The notes beneath the pieces are model-generated. The model did no database searches and was not told where the DNA came from. It saw only the letters and a program-made list of their open reading frames with translations. Shown here one piece after another: positions 12,592 through 20,609 of a DNA stretch of 64,000 bases (within the stretch, counting starts at the first letter, position 1; each line of letters begins with the position of its first letter). The stretch is from contig NZ_JONP01000006.1 of NCBI RefSeq assembly GCF_000711725.1, forward strand, positions 207,667 to 271,666, in the 5' to 3' direction. Both the position numbers and the translations under genes were made by a program. This DNA comes from Roseomonas aerilata DSM 19363. Its GTDB lineage: Bacteria; Pseudomonadota; Alphaproteobacteria; Acetobacterales; Acetobacteraceae.

Positions 12592-13287
12592 TCAGAGTCC
12601 CGCGCCGCCGTCCAGCGCGATGGCCTGCCCTGTGACGTTCCTCGCGGCGGGGGAGAGGAGATAGGCGGCCATCTCCGCCACCTCCTCCGCCGCCGTGATG
12701 CGGCGGGTGGGGGTACCGGCGGCGGCCTGCTCGGCGGTCATGCCGAGTTCGCCCCAGCGCGCGCGCGCCATATCGGTATCCACCCAGCCCGGGCAGAGGG
12801 CGTTCACCGTGATGCCGCGCGGCGCCAGCCGCAGCGCGAGCGCCTTCATCAGCCCGATCACCCCGTGCTTGGCGGCGGAATAGGCCACCTGGTCCGGGAC
12901 CGCGCGCAGGCCGAGCACGGAGGAGAGGAACACGATCCGCCCCTCCCCGTCCGGCAGCATCGGAGCCGCGGCCTCGGCGCAGCGCCACGCGCCGTCGAGG
13001 TTGGAGGAGACAATCCGCCGCCAGTGCTCCTCGTCCGGTGCGGGCGGGTCGCCCCCGGCAGCACCGGCCGCCAGGATCACGGCGCCGAGCGGCCCGGCGG
13101 CCGCGAAGGCGTCCCGCACGGAAGCCGGATCGGTCACGTCGCAGGGAAGATAGCGGACGCCCTCGGGCAGCGGCCCCTCGGCGGGGCGGCGGGCGGCGGC
13201 GATGACGCTCTCGCCGCGGGAGGCGAGCAGCCGCGCGCAGGCGAGGCCGATCCCCCGCGTGCCGCCGGTGACGAGGACGGCGCTCAT
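12592..13287 (-). CDS. Short-chain dehydrogenase/reductase
   Basis: This 231-residue classical SDR has the NAD(P)-binding TGGTRGIG at 7-14, the catalytic Ser in FLSSVLG, YSAAK as the catalytic Tyr/Lys motif, and PGWVDTDM after it. The substrate cannot be told from sequence. The fold C-terminus GQAIALDGGAGL is typical. Its ATG overlaps the stop of the upstream SDR by 4 bp, so the two are translationally coupled and probably act on related substrates, for instance successive oxidoreductions of a sugar or hydroxy acid. Confidence 0.88.
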   Translation of the reverse strand: MSAVLVTGGTRGIGLACARLLASRGESVIAAARRPAEGPLPEGVRYLPCDVTDPASVRDAFAAAGPLGAVILAAGAAGGDPPAPDEEHWRRIVSSNLDGAWRCAEAAAPMLPDGEGRIVFLSSVLGLRAVPDQVAYSAAKHGVIGLMKALALRLAPRGITVNALCPGWVDTDMARARWGELGMTAEQAAAGTPTRRITAAEEVAEMAAYLLSPAARNVTGQAIALDGGAGL

Positions 13288-14036
13288 GCCGCGGTCGTCC
13301 CGCCATCCACGGGCATGACGATCCCAGTGACGAAGCTCGCATGGTCGGACAGCAGGAAAGCGACCACCGCCGCGATCTCCCGCGGGTGGGCGAAGCGGCG
13401 CTGCGGCACGGCTTCGGTATAGACGGCATCGCTGGCTGGGCCGGACCGGTTGCGGGCAGCAAGGTCGGCGATCACCGCCCGCAGCATCGGCGTGTCCGTG
13501 CTGCCGGGCGCGATAGCGTTGAAGCGCACGCCCTGCGTCGCGAAGTCGAGGGCCGCCGAGCGCGTCATCTGCGCCAGCGCCGCCTTGGAGGCGCCATAGG
13601 CCGCCGAGGCCGGCTTGCCGATCAGCGCCTGGTCGGAGGCGATGTTCACCACCGCGCCGCCCCCCTTCAGCAGGTGCGGCAGCGCCGCCTGCATCACCGC
13701 GAAGGGCGCCAGCCAGTTCACCCGCATGATCCGCTCCGCCTCCGCGAGCGGGGTGTCGATGAGGGTGCCGATCATCGTGTCGCCGGCATTGTTCACCAGC
13801 AGGTCCAACCCGCCCATCCGCGCCGCGGCGGCCTCCACCGCGGGGGCGATGGATGCGATGTCGTGCAGGTCGTGCTCGGGCCGGTCCAGCCCCTCAACTA
13901 CGACGCCCGAGGCCTCCAGCGCGGCGACGATGGCGCGGCCGATGCCGCCCCGGTGCCCGGTGACGAGGGCGCGCTTGCCGGCGAGCCCCGTCTGGTGGAG
14001 GTCGTGCATGGGATCGGGGGAGGCGCTCTTTTCCAT
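13284..14036 (-). CDS. Short-chain dehydrogenase/reductase
   Basis: This classical SDR has the cofactor motif TGHRGGIG, LVNNAG, the catalytic Ser 13 residues before Tyr in YGASK, and PGSTDTPM. The ending FVTGIVMPVDGGTTAA is typical of 3-oxoacyl-reductase-like or sugar-alcohol dehydrogenases. The start is uncertain: MEKSASPDPM at 14036 is used (250 residues), MHDLHQTGL at 14009 is possible, and the frame is open to 14063. None has a clear Shine-Dalgarno sequence. First gene of a two-SDR unit, divergent from the deaminase gene at 14111. Confidence 0.87.
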   Translation of the reverse strand: MEKSASPDPMHDLHQTGLAGKRALVTGHRGGIGRAIVAALEASGVVVEGLDRPEHDLHDIASIAPAVEAAAARMGGLDLLVNNAGDTMIGTLIDTPLAEAERIMRVNWLAPFAVMQAALPHLLKGGGAVVNIASDQALIGKPASAAYGASKAALAQMTRSAALDFATQGVRFNAIAPGSTDTPMLRAVIADLAARNRSGPASDAVYTEAVPQRRFAHPREIAAVVAFLLSDHASFVTGIVMPVDGGTTAA

Positions 14037-14110
14037 GCCGGTTCGATGGCACCGCATCCCCACCGGGGCAAGGGTGTTTCCCCGCCAGCGAGAGGCCAGG
14101 AGAGGGCGGC

Positions 14111-14590
14111 ATGGACGACGAGCGGGACCAAACCCTCATGCGCCGGGCACTGGCCCAGGCCGAGGCCGCCTTGACGAAGAGGCAGGCGCCCTTCGGCGCC
14201 GTGGTGGTCGATAGGTCCGGCGAGGTGCTGGGCGAGGGGCACAACACGGTCCGGGCCGACCGCGACCCCTCCGCCCACGGGGAGGTGGTGGCCATCCGCG
14301 CCGCGCTCCGCCGGCTGGAGAGCGGCAGGCTGCCGCCCGGAACAACGCTCTACACGAGCTGCGAGCCCTGCCTCATGTGCGCGGTGGTCATCGCGCAGCT
14401 CGGCATCGGCCGGGTGGTCTATGCCGCGCGCGGGACGGATGTACCGGGGGCGAAGCGCCTGCTGGACGCCGACCTCTCCCAGGCCGCGCCCTGGGTGAAC
14501 GCGGAGCCGGGCTGGACCCCGATCGAGCTGCGCGGCGACCTCCTGCGGGAGGAGGCGCTGCGGAGCCTGGCCGCCTTCGACTGGGGATAG
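14111..14590 (+). CDS. Nucleoside deaminase of the CDA/TadA superfamily
   Basis: This 159-residue zinc deaminase has H56 and E58 in AHGEVVAI and the cysteines C87 and C90 in SCEPCLMC, the metal site and proton shuttle of the cytidine deaminase fold. DPSAHGEVVAIR and LYTSCEPCLMC resemble bacterial guanine deaminases and generic nucleoside deaminases more than TadA. Free-base or nucleoside deamination is therefore the likelier activity, though substrate remains open. It is divergent from the SDR pair and 49 bp before the pteridine-reductase-like gene. Confidence 0.85.
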   Translation: MDDERDQTLMRRALAQAEAALTKRQAPFGAVVVDRSGEVLGEGHNTVRADRDPSAHGEVVAIRAALRRLESGRLPPGTTLYTSCEPCLMCAVVIAQLGIGRVVYAARGTDVPGAKRLLDADLSQAAPWVNAEPGWTPIELRGDLLREEALRSLAAFDWG

Positions 14591-14639
14591 GGCGCCCCCT
14601 CTCGCGCGCGCGGCGTTCCGGCCCCATCTTGGGCGCCTC

Positions 14640-15416
14640 ATGGCCATCCCCCCCAGCATCCCCCGCGCGGCCCTCGTCACCGGGGGGGCGAAGCGGATCG
14701 GTCGCGCGATCGCCCTCGCCCTCGCCGAGGCCGGCTTCGACGTGGCGATCCACCACGGAAACAGCCTGGCCGAGGCCGAGGAGACGGCGGACGCCGTTCG
14801 CGCGCTCGGCCGCCGCGCCGTGACGCTGCGGGCTGACCTGGGGCGGGAGGCCGAGGTCGAATCGCTCGTCCCTGACGCCACCGCCGGCCTGGGCCCCATC
14901 GGGGTGCTCGTGAACAACGCCTCGCGCTTCGAGCGGGACGAGTGGGACACTGCCACCCGCGGGAGTTGGGACGCGCATCTCGAGCCCAACCTGCGCGCGC
15001 CCTTCGTGCTGACCCAGGCCATGGCCCTCGCCTTGCCCGAGGGCGCGGAGGGAGCCGTGGTGAACATGCTCGACCAGCGCGTGCTCTCCCTTACGCCCCA
15101 TTTCGTAAGCTACACCGTCTCCAAGGCCGCGCTCTGGGCGCTGACGCAGTCGATGGCGCTCGCGCTCGCGCCGCGCGTGCGGGTGAACGGCATCGGGCCG
15201 GGCCCAACCATCGCCAGCAGCCGGCAGACGCCGGAGCAGTTCCAGGCGCAGTGCGAGAGCACGCCGCTGCAGCGCGGTTCGAGCCCCGAGGAAATGGGAC
15301 AGGCGGTGATCGCCCTCCTTTCCCTCACCTCCATGACGGGGGGGATGATCGCCCTCGACGGCGGGCAGCACTTGCAATGGTCGCCGGCCCGTTCGACCGA
15401 GGGGATCGAGGAATGA
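14640..15416 (+). CDS. Pteridine-reductase-type SDR (FolM/PTR1-like)
   Basis: This 258-residue SDR has the cofactor signature TGGAKRIG with an arginine at 19, as in pteridine reductases (TGxxxRxG). The usual catalytic Ser is replaced by D145, which lies exactly 13 residues before Y158 of YTVSK (K162). This Asp-Tyr-Lys triad is that of trypanosomatid PTR1 and of FolM. Its ATGA overlap with folB places it in pterin/folate chemistry. The likely reaction is NADPH reduction of dihydromonapterin or dihydropteridines/dihydrofolate. The assignment is inference from these residues plus context. Confidence 0.8.
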   Translation: MAIPPSIPRAALVTGGAKRIGRAIALALAEAGFDVAIHHGNSLAEAEETADAVRALGRRAVTLRADLGREAEVESLVPDATAGLGPIGVLVNNASRFERDEWDTATRGSWDAHLEPNLRAPFVLTQAMALALPEGAEGAVVNMLDQRVLSLTPHFVSYTVSKAALWALTQSMALALAPRVRVNGIGPGPTIASSRQTPEQFQAQCESTPLQRGSSPEEMGQAVIALLSLTSMTGGMIALDGGQHLQWSPARSTEGIEE

Positions 15417-15808
15417 TTTCTTATATCCCCGATGCAAACGCCCGGCTGCGTCGCGTCTTCGTGCGGGAACTGACCGTCCAGGCGCGGCTCGGCGTCTATC
15501 CGCGGGAGGAGGCGGCGCCCCAGCGAGTGGTCATCGGGATCGAGCTTCTGGTTGCTGACGACGCCGCGCCGGCGGGCATCGGGCCCGACCGGCTGGAGCG
15601 CGTGGTGGACTACGCGGCCGTTACGGAGCGCGCCCGCGCCGTGGCGACAACCGGCCACACGCGGCTCGCGGAGACCCTTGCGGAGCGGATCGCGATGGCT
15701 TGCCTGGAGGACACGCGGGTGGAATCCGCTCGCGTGACGGTGGAGAAGCCGGACATCCTGCCCCATGTCGGGGCGGTGGGCGTGAGCGTTGAGCGGCGCC
15801 GGGCCTGA
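15413..15808 (+). CDS. folB: Dihydroneopterin aldolase
   Basis: This 131-residue enzyme converts 7,8-dihydroneopterin to 6-hydroxymethyl-7,8-dihydropterin and glycolaldehyde in folate synthesis. FVRELTVQARLGVYPREEAAPQ is the substrate-binding N-terminal block. VVDYAAV, HTRLAETLAERIA and VEKPDILPHVGAVGV (catalytic K112) are the other conserved parts. Its ATG overlaps the stop of the pteridine-reductase-like gene by 4 bp, so they are co-translated. Confidence 0.94.
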   Translation: MISYIPDANARLRRVFVRELTVQARLGVYPREEAAPQRVVIGIELLVADDAAPAGIGPDRLERVVDYAAVTERARAVATTGHTRLAETLAERIAMACLEDTRVESARVTVEKPDILPHVGAVGVSVERRRA

Positions 15809-16132
15809 CCCCCTCGCCGGGCGTTTCATCACCATCTTGTCAACGCCCTCCTCGCGATTTGAGAAAAATAATCCCCCGCCGACGAGAACAGGACGCGCCT
15901 CTGGCTTACCGGCGACCGAAGGCTAATGTGAACGAAGCATGAATTCGCGAGATGATGGTAAATCACTACAGAACAAGCACTTAGCCTACTGCCCAAGAAA
16001 TAGGCAGGCGCGTTGCGAGCCTTTGTGGACGGGGCTTCGACGCATTGTCGGGCGCATCTCTCCACAAGCTTATCCACAGCTTCGGGGGACAACCGGCGGA
16101 CACGCCGTGGAAACCCAACGGAAACAAGCCTG
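15809..16132 (+). promoter_or_regulatory. Intergenic control region upstream of uvrC
   Basis: This 324-bp region has no gene and is markedly more AT-rich than its surroundings. It contains GAAC-N7-GAAT (15930-15944), one mismatch from the alphaproteobacterial LexA box GTTC-N7-GTTC read on the other strand. It also contains a perfect DnaA box TTATCCACA (16070-16078) with an imperfect one, CTCTCCACA, just before it (16058-16066). I could not place a convincing -35/-10 pair. The sites suggest that uvrC is linked to replication or damage control; origin function is not supported. Confidence 0.45.
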
Positions 16133-18406
16133 ATGGCCTTCTCCAACGAGCAGACCACCCCCCTCGCCCCCATGGAGGGGCGCGCGGTGATCGAGACGGC
16201 GCTCGCGACCCTCCCCTTCTCGCCGGGTGTCTACCGGATGCTCGATGCGAAGGGGGACGCCCTCTATGTCGGGAAGGCGCGCAGCCTGAAGAAGCGCGTC
16301 TACGCCTATACCCAGGTCCATAAGCTGCCGGACCGGCTCAAGCGCATGGTCTTCGAGACCCGGCACCTGGAGGTGATCACCACCGCCTCCGAGGCCGAGG
16401 CGCTGCTGCTGGAGGCCAACCTGATCAAGCGGCTGCGGCCGCGCTACAACATCGTCCTGCGCGACGACAAGTCGTACCCGTGGCTGGTGATCACGGAAGA
16501 TCATCCTTATCCGCAGATCACGAAGCACCGCGGCGAGCGTCGCAAGGGCGCCTCCTACTGGGGGCCCTTCGCCAGCGCCTGGGCGGTGAACCAGACCCTC
16601 ACCGCCCTTCAGCGCGTCTTCCTGCTGCGCTCCTGCCGGGACACGGTGTTCGACAGCCGCTCCCGCCCCTGCCTGCTCCACCAGATCCGCCGCTGCTCCG
16701 CTCCCTGCGTCGAGCGCGTCTCGAAGGAGGAGTATGGGGAGCTGGTGCGGGAGGCCGTGCAGTTCCTCTCGGGCGAGACGCCCTCCATCCAGAAGCGCCT
16801 GGCGAAGGAGATGGAGGAGGCGGCCGAGCGGCTTGAGTTCGAGCGCGCGGCGGCCATCCGGGACCGCATCCGGGGCCTGACCCATGTCCAGGGGCGCGAC
16901 CGCATCAACATGGAGAACGTGGGCGACGCCGACGTCGTCGCGCTGCACATGGCCGCCGGCCAGGCCTGCGTGCAGGTCTTCTTCTTCCGCGGCGGGCGCA
17001 ACAATGGCAACCGGCCCTTCTTCCTCTCGGGGATGCGGGCGGATGCGGAGCCGGCGGAGGTGATCACGGCCTTCCTCGGCCAGCTCTACGACGACCTGCC
17101 GCCGCCGCCGCTCGTCCTCGTCTCCCACGAGTTGCCCGAGGCAGCGCTGATCGCCGAGGCCCTGGCCCTGCGCTCGGACCGAAAGGTCGAAGTCCACCAC
17201 CCCAAGCGCGGCGACAAGCGCTCGGCGGTGGAGCACGCCCAGACGAACGCGCGGGAAGCCCTGGAGCGCAAGCTGGCCGAGGGCGCGGCCCAGGGCGAGC
17301 TGCTGGAGGGGGTGGCGAAGGTCTTCGACCTGCCCTCCACGCCCGAGCGGATCGAGATCTACGACAACAGCCACATTCAGGGCACGAACGCCTATGGCGT
17401 GATGGTCGTGGCGGGACCGGCGGGCTTCCTGAAGAACGCTTACCGCAAGTTCTCCATCCGCGGCGAAGGCGCCGGGGCGCCCAAAGCCAAGCGCGGCAAG
17501 GCAGAGGGCGCGGACCGAGGGCCCGCGCCCGCCGACGCCTCTGGCGTGGAGCCGCTTGCCGGGGAGGATGTGGAGGTGCTGGCGCATGACGCCGCGGGCC
17601 GCGCCGGGCCCGCCACGACAGACCCCGCCCGCCTGGCGGGTGCTCCCCGCGGCGGAGGAGCTGGCGCTCCCCGCGGCGGAGGAGCTGGCGCTCCCCGCGG
17701 GGGGGACGACTTCGCGATGATGCGGGAGGTCTTCGAGCGCCGCTTCGGCCGCGCCCTGAAGGAGGACCCGGAGCGCGAGAGCGGCACCTGGCCGGACCTG
17801 GTGCTGATCGACGGCGGCATCGGCCAGCTCAGCGCCGCCCGCGACATCCTGACCGAGATGGGGGTGCACGACATCCCGCTCGTCGCTGTCGCCAAGGGGC
17901 CGGACCGGGATGCCGGGCGGGAATGGTTCCACCGCACGGGGGCGGAGCCCATCCAGCTCCCCCCGCGCGACCCCGTCCTCTACTACCTTCAGCGCCTGCG
18001 GGACGAGGCGCACCGCTTCGCCATCACCACCCACCGGGCCGGCCGGTCCAAGTCCCTCATCAAGAGCGAGCTGGACGAGATCCCGGGCGTCGGCACCGCC
18101 ATCAAGCGGGCGCTGCTGAACCATTTCGGCTCCGCGCGGGGCGTCCGGAACGCGGCGCTGGAAGATCTGCAGAACAGCCCGGGGATCGGCCCGGCGGTGG
18201 CGAAGCGGATCTACGAGCACTTCCACCCCGGCACCACCGGCCCGGTGGAGGCGCCGAAGCCGCGCGGGCGGGCGAGGAAGGCCGCGTCCGTGGCGGTCCT
18301 CGCCGAGGCGCCGGAAGCGGCCCCAAGGGACGGCGTGGCGGAGGATGGGGCGGAGCCGCCCCCTCCCCCGGCATCGGACGCGCTGGGGCACGAGGCGGAA
18401 GGATGA
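16133..18406 (+). CDS. uvrC: Excinuclease ABC subunit C with low-complexity insertion
   Basis: This 757-residue protein makes the two incisions around lesions in nucleotide excision repair. Order: GIY-YIG nuclease ([18 protein letters not shown] near the N-terminus), cysteine-rich and UVR motifs ([19 protein letters not shown]), RNase-H-like nuclease ([11 protein letters not shown] near 410, LIDGGIGQL near 557) and tandem helix-hairpin-helix. Between about residues 445 and 523, where ordinary UvrC runs from YRKFSI almost directly into GDDFAMM, it carries some 79 residues of Ala/Gly/Pro/Arg-rich sequence with a tandem repeat. A disordered tail of about 50 residues follows the HhH. Start set at MAFSNEQ; the frame extends upstream to 16013 without conserved sequence. 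pgsA follows on the same strand. Confidence 0.95.
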   Translation: MAFSNEQTTPLAPMEGRAVIETALATLPFSPGVYRMLDAKGDALYVGKARSLKKRVYAYTQVHKLPDRLKRMVFETRHLEVITTASEAEALLLEANLIKRLRPRYNIVLRDDKSYPWLVITEDHPYPQITKHRGERRKGASYWGPFASAWAVNQTLTALQRVFLLRSCRDTVFDSRSRPCLLHQIRRCSAPCVERVSKEEYGELVREAVQFLSGETPSIQKRLAKEMEEAAERLEFERAAAIRDRIRGLTHVQGRDRINMENVGDADVVALHMAAGQACVQVFFFRGGRNNGNRPFFLSGMRADAEPAEVITAFLGQLYDDLPPPPLVLVSHELPEAALIAEALALRSDRKVEVHHPKRGDKRSAVEHAQTNAREALERKLAEGAAQGELLEGVAKVFDLPSTPERIEIYDNSHIQGTNAYGVMVVAGPAGFLKNAYRKFSIRGEGAGAPKAKRGKAEGADRGPAPADASGVEPLAGEDVEVLAHDAAGRAGPATTDPARLAGAPRGGGAGAPRGGGAGAPRGGDDFAMMREVFERRFGRALKEDPERESGTWPDLVLIDGGIGQLSAARDILTEMGVHDIPLVAVAKGPDRDAGREWFHRTGAEPIQLPPRDPVLYYLQRLRDEAHRFAITTHRAGRSKSLIKSELDEIPGVGTAIKRALLNHFGSARGVRNAALEDLQNSPGIGPAVAKRIYEHFHPGTTGPVEAPKPRGRARKAASVAVLAEAPEAAPRDGVAEDGAEPPPPPASDALGHEAEG
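17642..17700 (+). repeat. 24-bp tandem repeat inside uvrC
   Basis: Two perfect 24-bp copies (17642-17665, 17666-17689) are followed by the first 11 bases of a third. The unit is 8 codons, so length changes keep the frame. The peptide is a repeat of GAPRGGGA. It lies at the end of the low-complexity insertion in the endonuclease half of UvrC, just before GDDFAMM. Confidence 0.9.
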
Positions 18407-18466
18407 GTCCGCCCCGCGTTCCCCGCGGCGCCTTTCTGGGCTAGGGGTGCCGGCAAGGAGTCGCGT

Positions 18467-19087
18467 ATGCCCACCGACCTGCCGAACCTGCTGACGCTGT
18501 CCCGCATCGCGGCCATCCCGCTTCTGGTGGCATTGATGTTCCTGGGTACCCCGCTCGGCGACATCCTCTCCTGCGCCGTCTTCTCGGCCGCGGCCGTGAC
18601 CGACTATTTCGACGGCAAGATCGCGCGGGAGAGGAAGACCTTCAGCGCCTTCGGCCGCATGCTGGACCCCATCGCGGACAAGCTGCTGGTGGGCGCGGCG
18701 CTGATGCTGCTGGCGGGGCTCGGCCGCCTCTCGCTGCTGGGGCTGCTGCCCGCCATCGTCATCATGCTGCGCGAGATCCTCGTCTCCGGCCTTCGGGAAT
18801 ACCTCGCGGGGCTGCGGGTCGGACTGCCGGTCACGCGGCTGGCGAAGTGGAAGACCGGGTTCCAGATGGGCTCCATCGGCACCATCGTGGCGGGGGACAG
18901 CGGCGCCTCGGCCATCGGCCTTGGCTTCCTGCCGGTCTCCTGGCTGGGTGAGGCGGGGCTCTGGGTCGCGGCCGGGCTCACGCTCTGGACGGGGTGGGAC
19001 TACATGACCGCCGGCATGCGCCACGCGGCCGCCGAGGACCTGGCCCAGGCCACCAGGGGCGCGCGGCCCGGTGGAACCACTCGGTAA
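18467..19087 (+). CDS. pgsA: CDP-diacylglycerol-glycerol-3-phosphate 3-phosphatidyltransferase
   Basis: This 206-residue inner-membrane enzyme makes phosphatidylglycerol phosphate, the committed step to phosphatidylglycerol and cardiolipin. The CDP-alcohol phosphotransferase motif DGxxAR(x8)GxxxDxxxD is complete: D49, G50, A53, R54, G63, D67, D71. Hydrophobic helices make up most of the rest. AAGGAG lies just before the start. It follows uvrC as in many alphaproteobacteria and precedes the lipoprotein-moaD-moaE group. Confidence 0.95.
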   Translation: MPTDLPNLLTLSRIAAIPLLVALMFLGTPLGDILSCAVFSAAAVTDYFDGKIARERKTFSAFGRMLDPIADKLLVGAALMLLAGLGRLSLLGLLPAIVIMLREILVSGLREYLAGLRVGLPVTRLAKWKTGFQMGSIGTIVAGDSGASAIGLGFLPVSWLGEAGLWVAAGLTLWTGWDYMTAGMRHAAAEDLAQATRGARPGGTTR

Positions 19088-19204
19088 CATTGGGGCGGGT
19101 GGCGGGGAGTCGCCGTGGCGCGCATCCTGCCTGGCAAGCCCACACTATACTCGTTGCGAATCAGGACGGCCCGGGACGCCGGGCGGATCGGAAGAGGATC
19201 TAGG

Positions 19205-19906
19205 ATGCATCGCCACCGCCCGACGGCCGCTGGGCCCTTCCGCCGCGCCGGCCTGCCGCTGGCGCTCCTGCCTGCGCTCGTCCTGGCGGCCTGCGCGCCC
19301 GAGATCGACTGGGCGCCCTTCGGCCGCACCGACCCGATCGGCGCGCCGGACAGCCTGACGGTGCGCCGCGTGATGGGCGCGCCCGAGAGCGTGCCACCGC
19401 TGCTGGCCGAGGGCGGCGATGTCTGGCCGGCGCAGGAGGCGCCGCGCGCCACCCTGCAGAACCCCGACGCGGTCTCTGACCAGGGCCAGCAGCCCTCCCC
19501 CATCCTGGAACGGGCACGCGAGCGCGGGGCACCCCCGTCGCCGCCGCGCCTGCAGAGCGAGCAGCCCGGCAACGGCGCCCCCCCTGAAGCCGCGCCAAAC
19601 CCGCGCGCACCGGCGCCGGGCACCCGCCGCCGCGGCAGCTCGGCCGAGGCGCTGCCGCCGCTCGACCCCGTGCCCGTGCCTCGCGAGGGCGTGCCGCGCG
19701 GCGAGCCGCCGACTCCGCCCGCGCGCTTCGGCGGCAACCGCATCGTGCCGGTGCCGGGTGGCCCGCCCGCCACCATCACCGGGCCGACGGGCGGGATCAC
19801 GACCTACACGCAGCCGGGCGGCGGCAGCGGCACGGCCATCCAGCAGCCCGGCTCCACCACCCTGTTCGGGCCCACGGGCGGCGTGCAGGTGGTGCCGACG
19901 CCCTGA
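19205..19906 (+). CDS. Proline-rich lipoprotein of unknown function
   Basis: This 233-residue protein has a signal peptide ending in the lipobox VLAAC (PALVLAACAPEID), so it is predicted to be lipid-anchored, probably facing the periplasm. The mature part is low in predicted order and rich in Pro, Gly and Arg. Its C-terminus repeats short TGPTGGI/FGPTGGV elements. The start at 19205 is chosen because AGAGGA precedes it and the signal peptide begins there; the frame is open to 19115. Its stop overlaps the moaD ATG by one base, an unexpected coupling of an envelope lipoprotein with molybdopterin synthase. No family recognised. Confidence 0.75.
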   Translation: MHRHRPTAAGPFRRAGLPLALLPALVLAACAPEIDWAPFGRTDPIGAPDSLTVRRVMGAPESVPPLLAEGGDVWPAQEAPRATLQNPDAVSDQGQQPSPILERARERGAPPSPPRLQSEQPGNGAPPEAAPNPRAPAPGTRRRGSSAEALPPLDPVPVPREGVPRGEPPTPPARFGGNRIVPVPGGPPATITGPTGGITTYTQPGGGSGTAIQQPGSTTLFGPTGGVQVVPTP

Positions 19907-20157
19907 TGCGCGTCCTCTACTTCGCCTGGCTGCGCCAGCGGGCCGGCATCGGGGAGGAGGAGGTCTCCCCCCCGGCCGAGGTCACCGATGTCGGCGGGCT
20001 GATGCGCTGGCTCGCCGCCCGGTCCGCCGGGCACGCCTCCGCCTTCGCGGACCCGGCGCAGGTGCGCTGCGCCGTTAACCAGGAGTTCTGCGGCCCCGAC
20101 CACCCGGTTTCTGCCGGCGACGAGGTGGCGTTCTTCCCGCCGGTGACGGGGGGATGA
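19906..20157 (+). CDS. moaD: Molybdopterin synthase sulfur carrier subunit
   Basis: This 83-residue ubiquitin-like protein ends in PPVTGG. The C-terminal Gly-Gly is thiocarboxylated and donates sulfur to precursor Z in molybdenum cofactor synthesis. MRVLYFAWLRQRAGIGEEEV and DEVAFFPPVTGG are typical of MoaD. It overlaps moaE by 4 bp. The product would supply the formate dehydrogenase encoded further right in the window. Confidence 0.94.
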   Translation: MRVLYFAWLRQRAGIGEEEVSPPAEVTDVGGLMRWLAARSAGHASAFADPAQVRCAVNQEFCGPDHPVSAGDEVAFFPPVTGG

Positions 20158-20609
20158 CCGTGGAGCCCACCATTCGCGTGCAGGAAGCCAGCTTCGACCT
20201 CGCGGGGGAGACGGCGGCGCTCTCGGCCGGGCGCACCGATGTCGGGGGAATCGCGAGCTTCGTCGGCCTCTGCCGGGCCGATGACGGGTTGCAGGCCCTG
20301 ATCCTGGAGCACTATCCGGGCATGACCGAGCGCGCCATCGCGGGGATCGCGGCCCAGGCGGCGGCGCGCTGGCCGCTCACGGGCTGCACCGTGATCCATC
20401 GCGTCGGCCGTATCCTGCCCGGCGAGGGCATCGTGCTCGTGCTCGCCGCCAGCCGCCACCGGACGGCGGCGCTGGAGGCCTGCGCCTTCCTCATCGACTG
20501 GCTGAAGACCGGCGCCCCCTTCTGGAAGCGCGAGGAATTCGCCGACGGCGCCGAGCGCTGGGTGGCGTCCCGGCAGGAGGACGAGGCGCGCGCCAAGGGC
20601 TGGGGGTGA
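20154..20609 (+). CDS. moaE: Molybdopterin synthase catalytic subunit
   Basis: This 151-residue large subunit pairs with MoaD to convert precursor Z to molybdopterin. GGIASFVGLCR, LEHYPGM, HRVGRILPGE, AASRHR and the lysines in LKTGAPFWKREEF (K118, K125) are the conserved catalytic and substrate-binding residues. Its stop overlaps the GTG start of the next gene by 4 bp (GTGA). Confidence 0.95.
   Translation: MTVEPTIRVQEASFDLAGETAALSAGRTDVGGIASFVGLCRADDGLQALILEHYPGMTERAIAGIAAQAAARWPLTGCTVIHRVGRILPGEGIVLVLAASRHRTAALEACAFLIDWLKTGAPFWKREEFADGAERWVASRQEDEARAKGWG

Noticed and set aside
15809..16132. Chromosomal replication origin
   Set aside because: Only one perfect and one imperfect DnaA box, no cluster of boxes, and none of the usual origin neighbours.
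17642..17700. CRISPR-like or mobile repeat
   Set aside because: The 24-bp copies are directly adjacent without spacers and in frame within uvrC; it is a coding tandem repeat.
16070..19090. A 1006-codon open frame on the minus strand opposite uvrC and pgsA
   Set aside because: It covers two clear genes and has no recognisable motif; it arises from GC-rich third positions.
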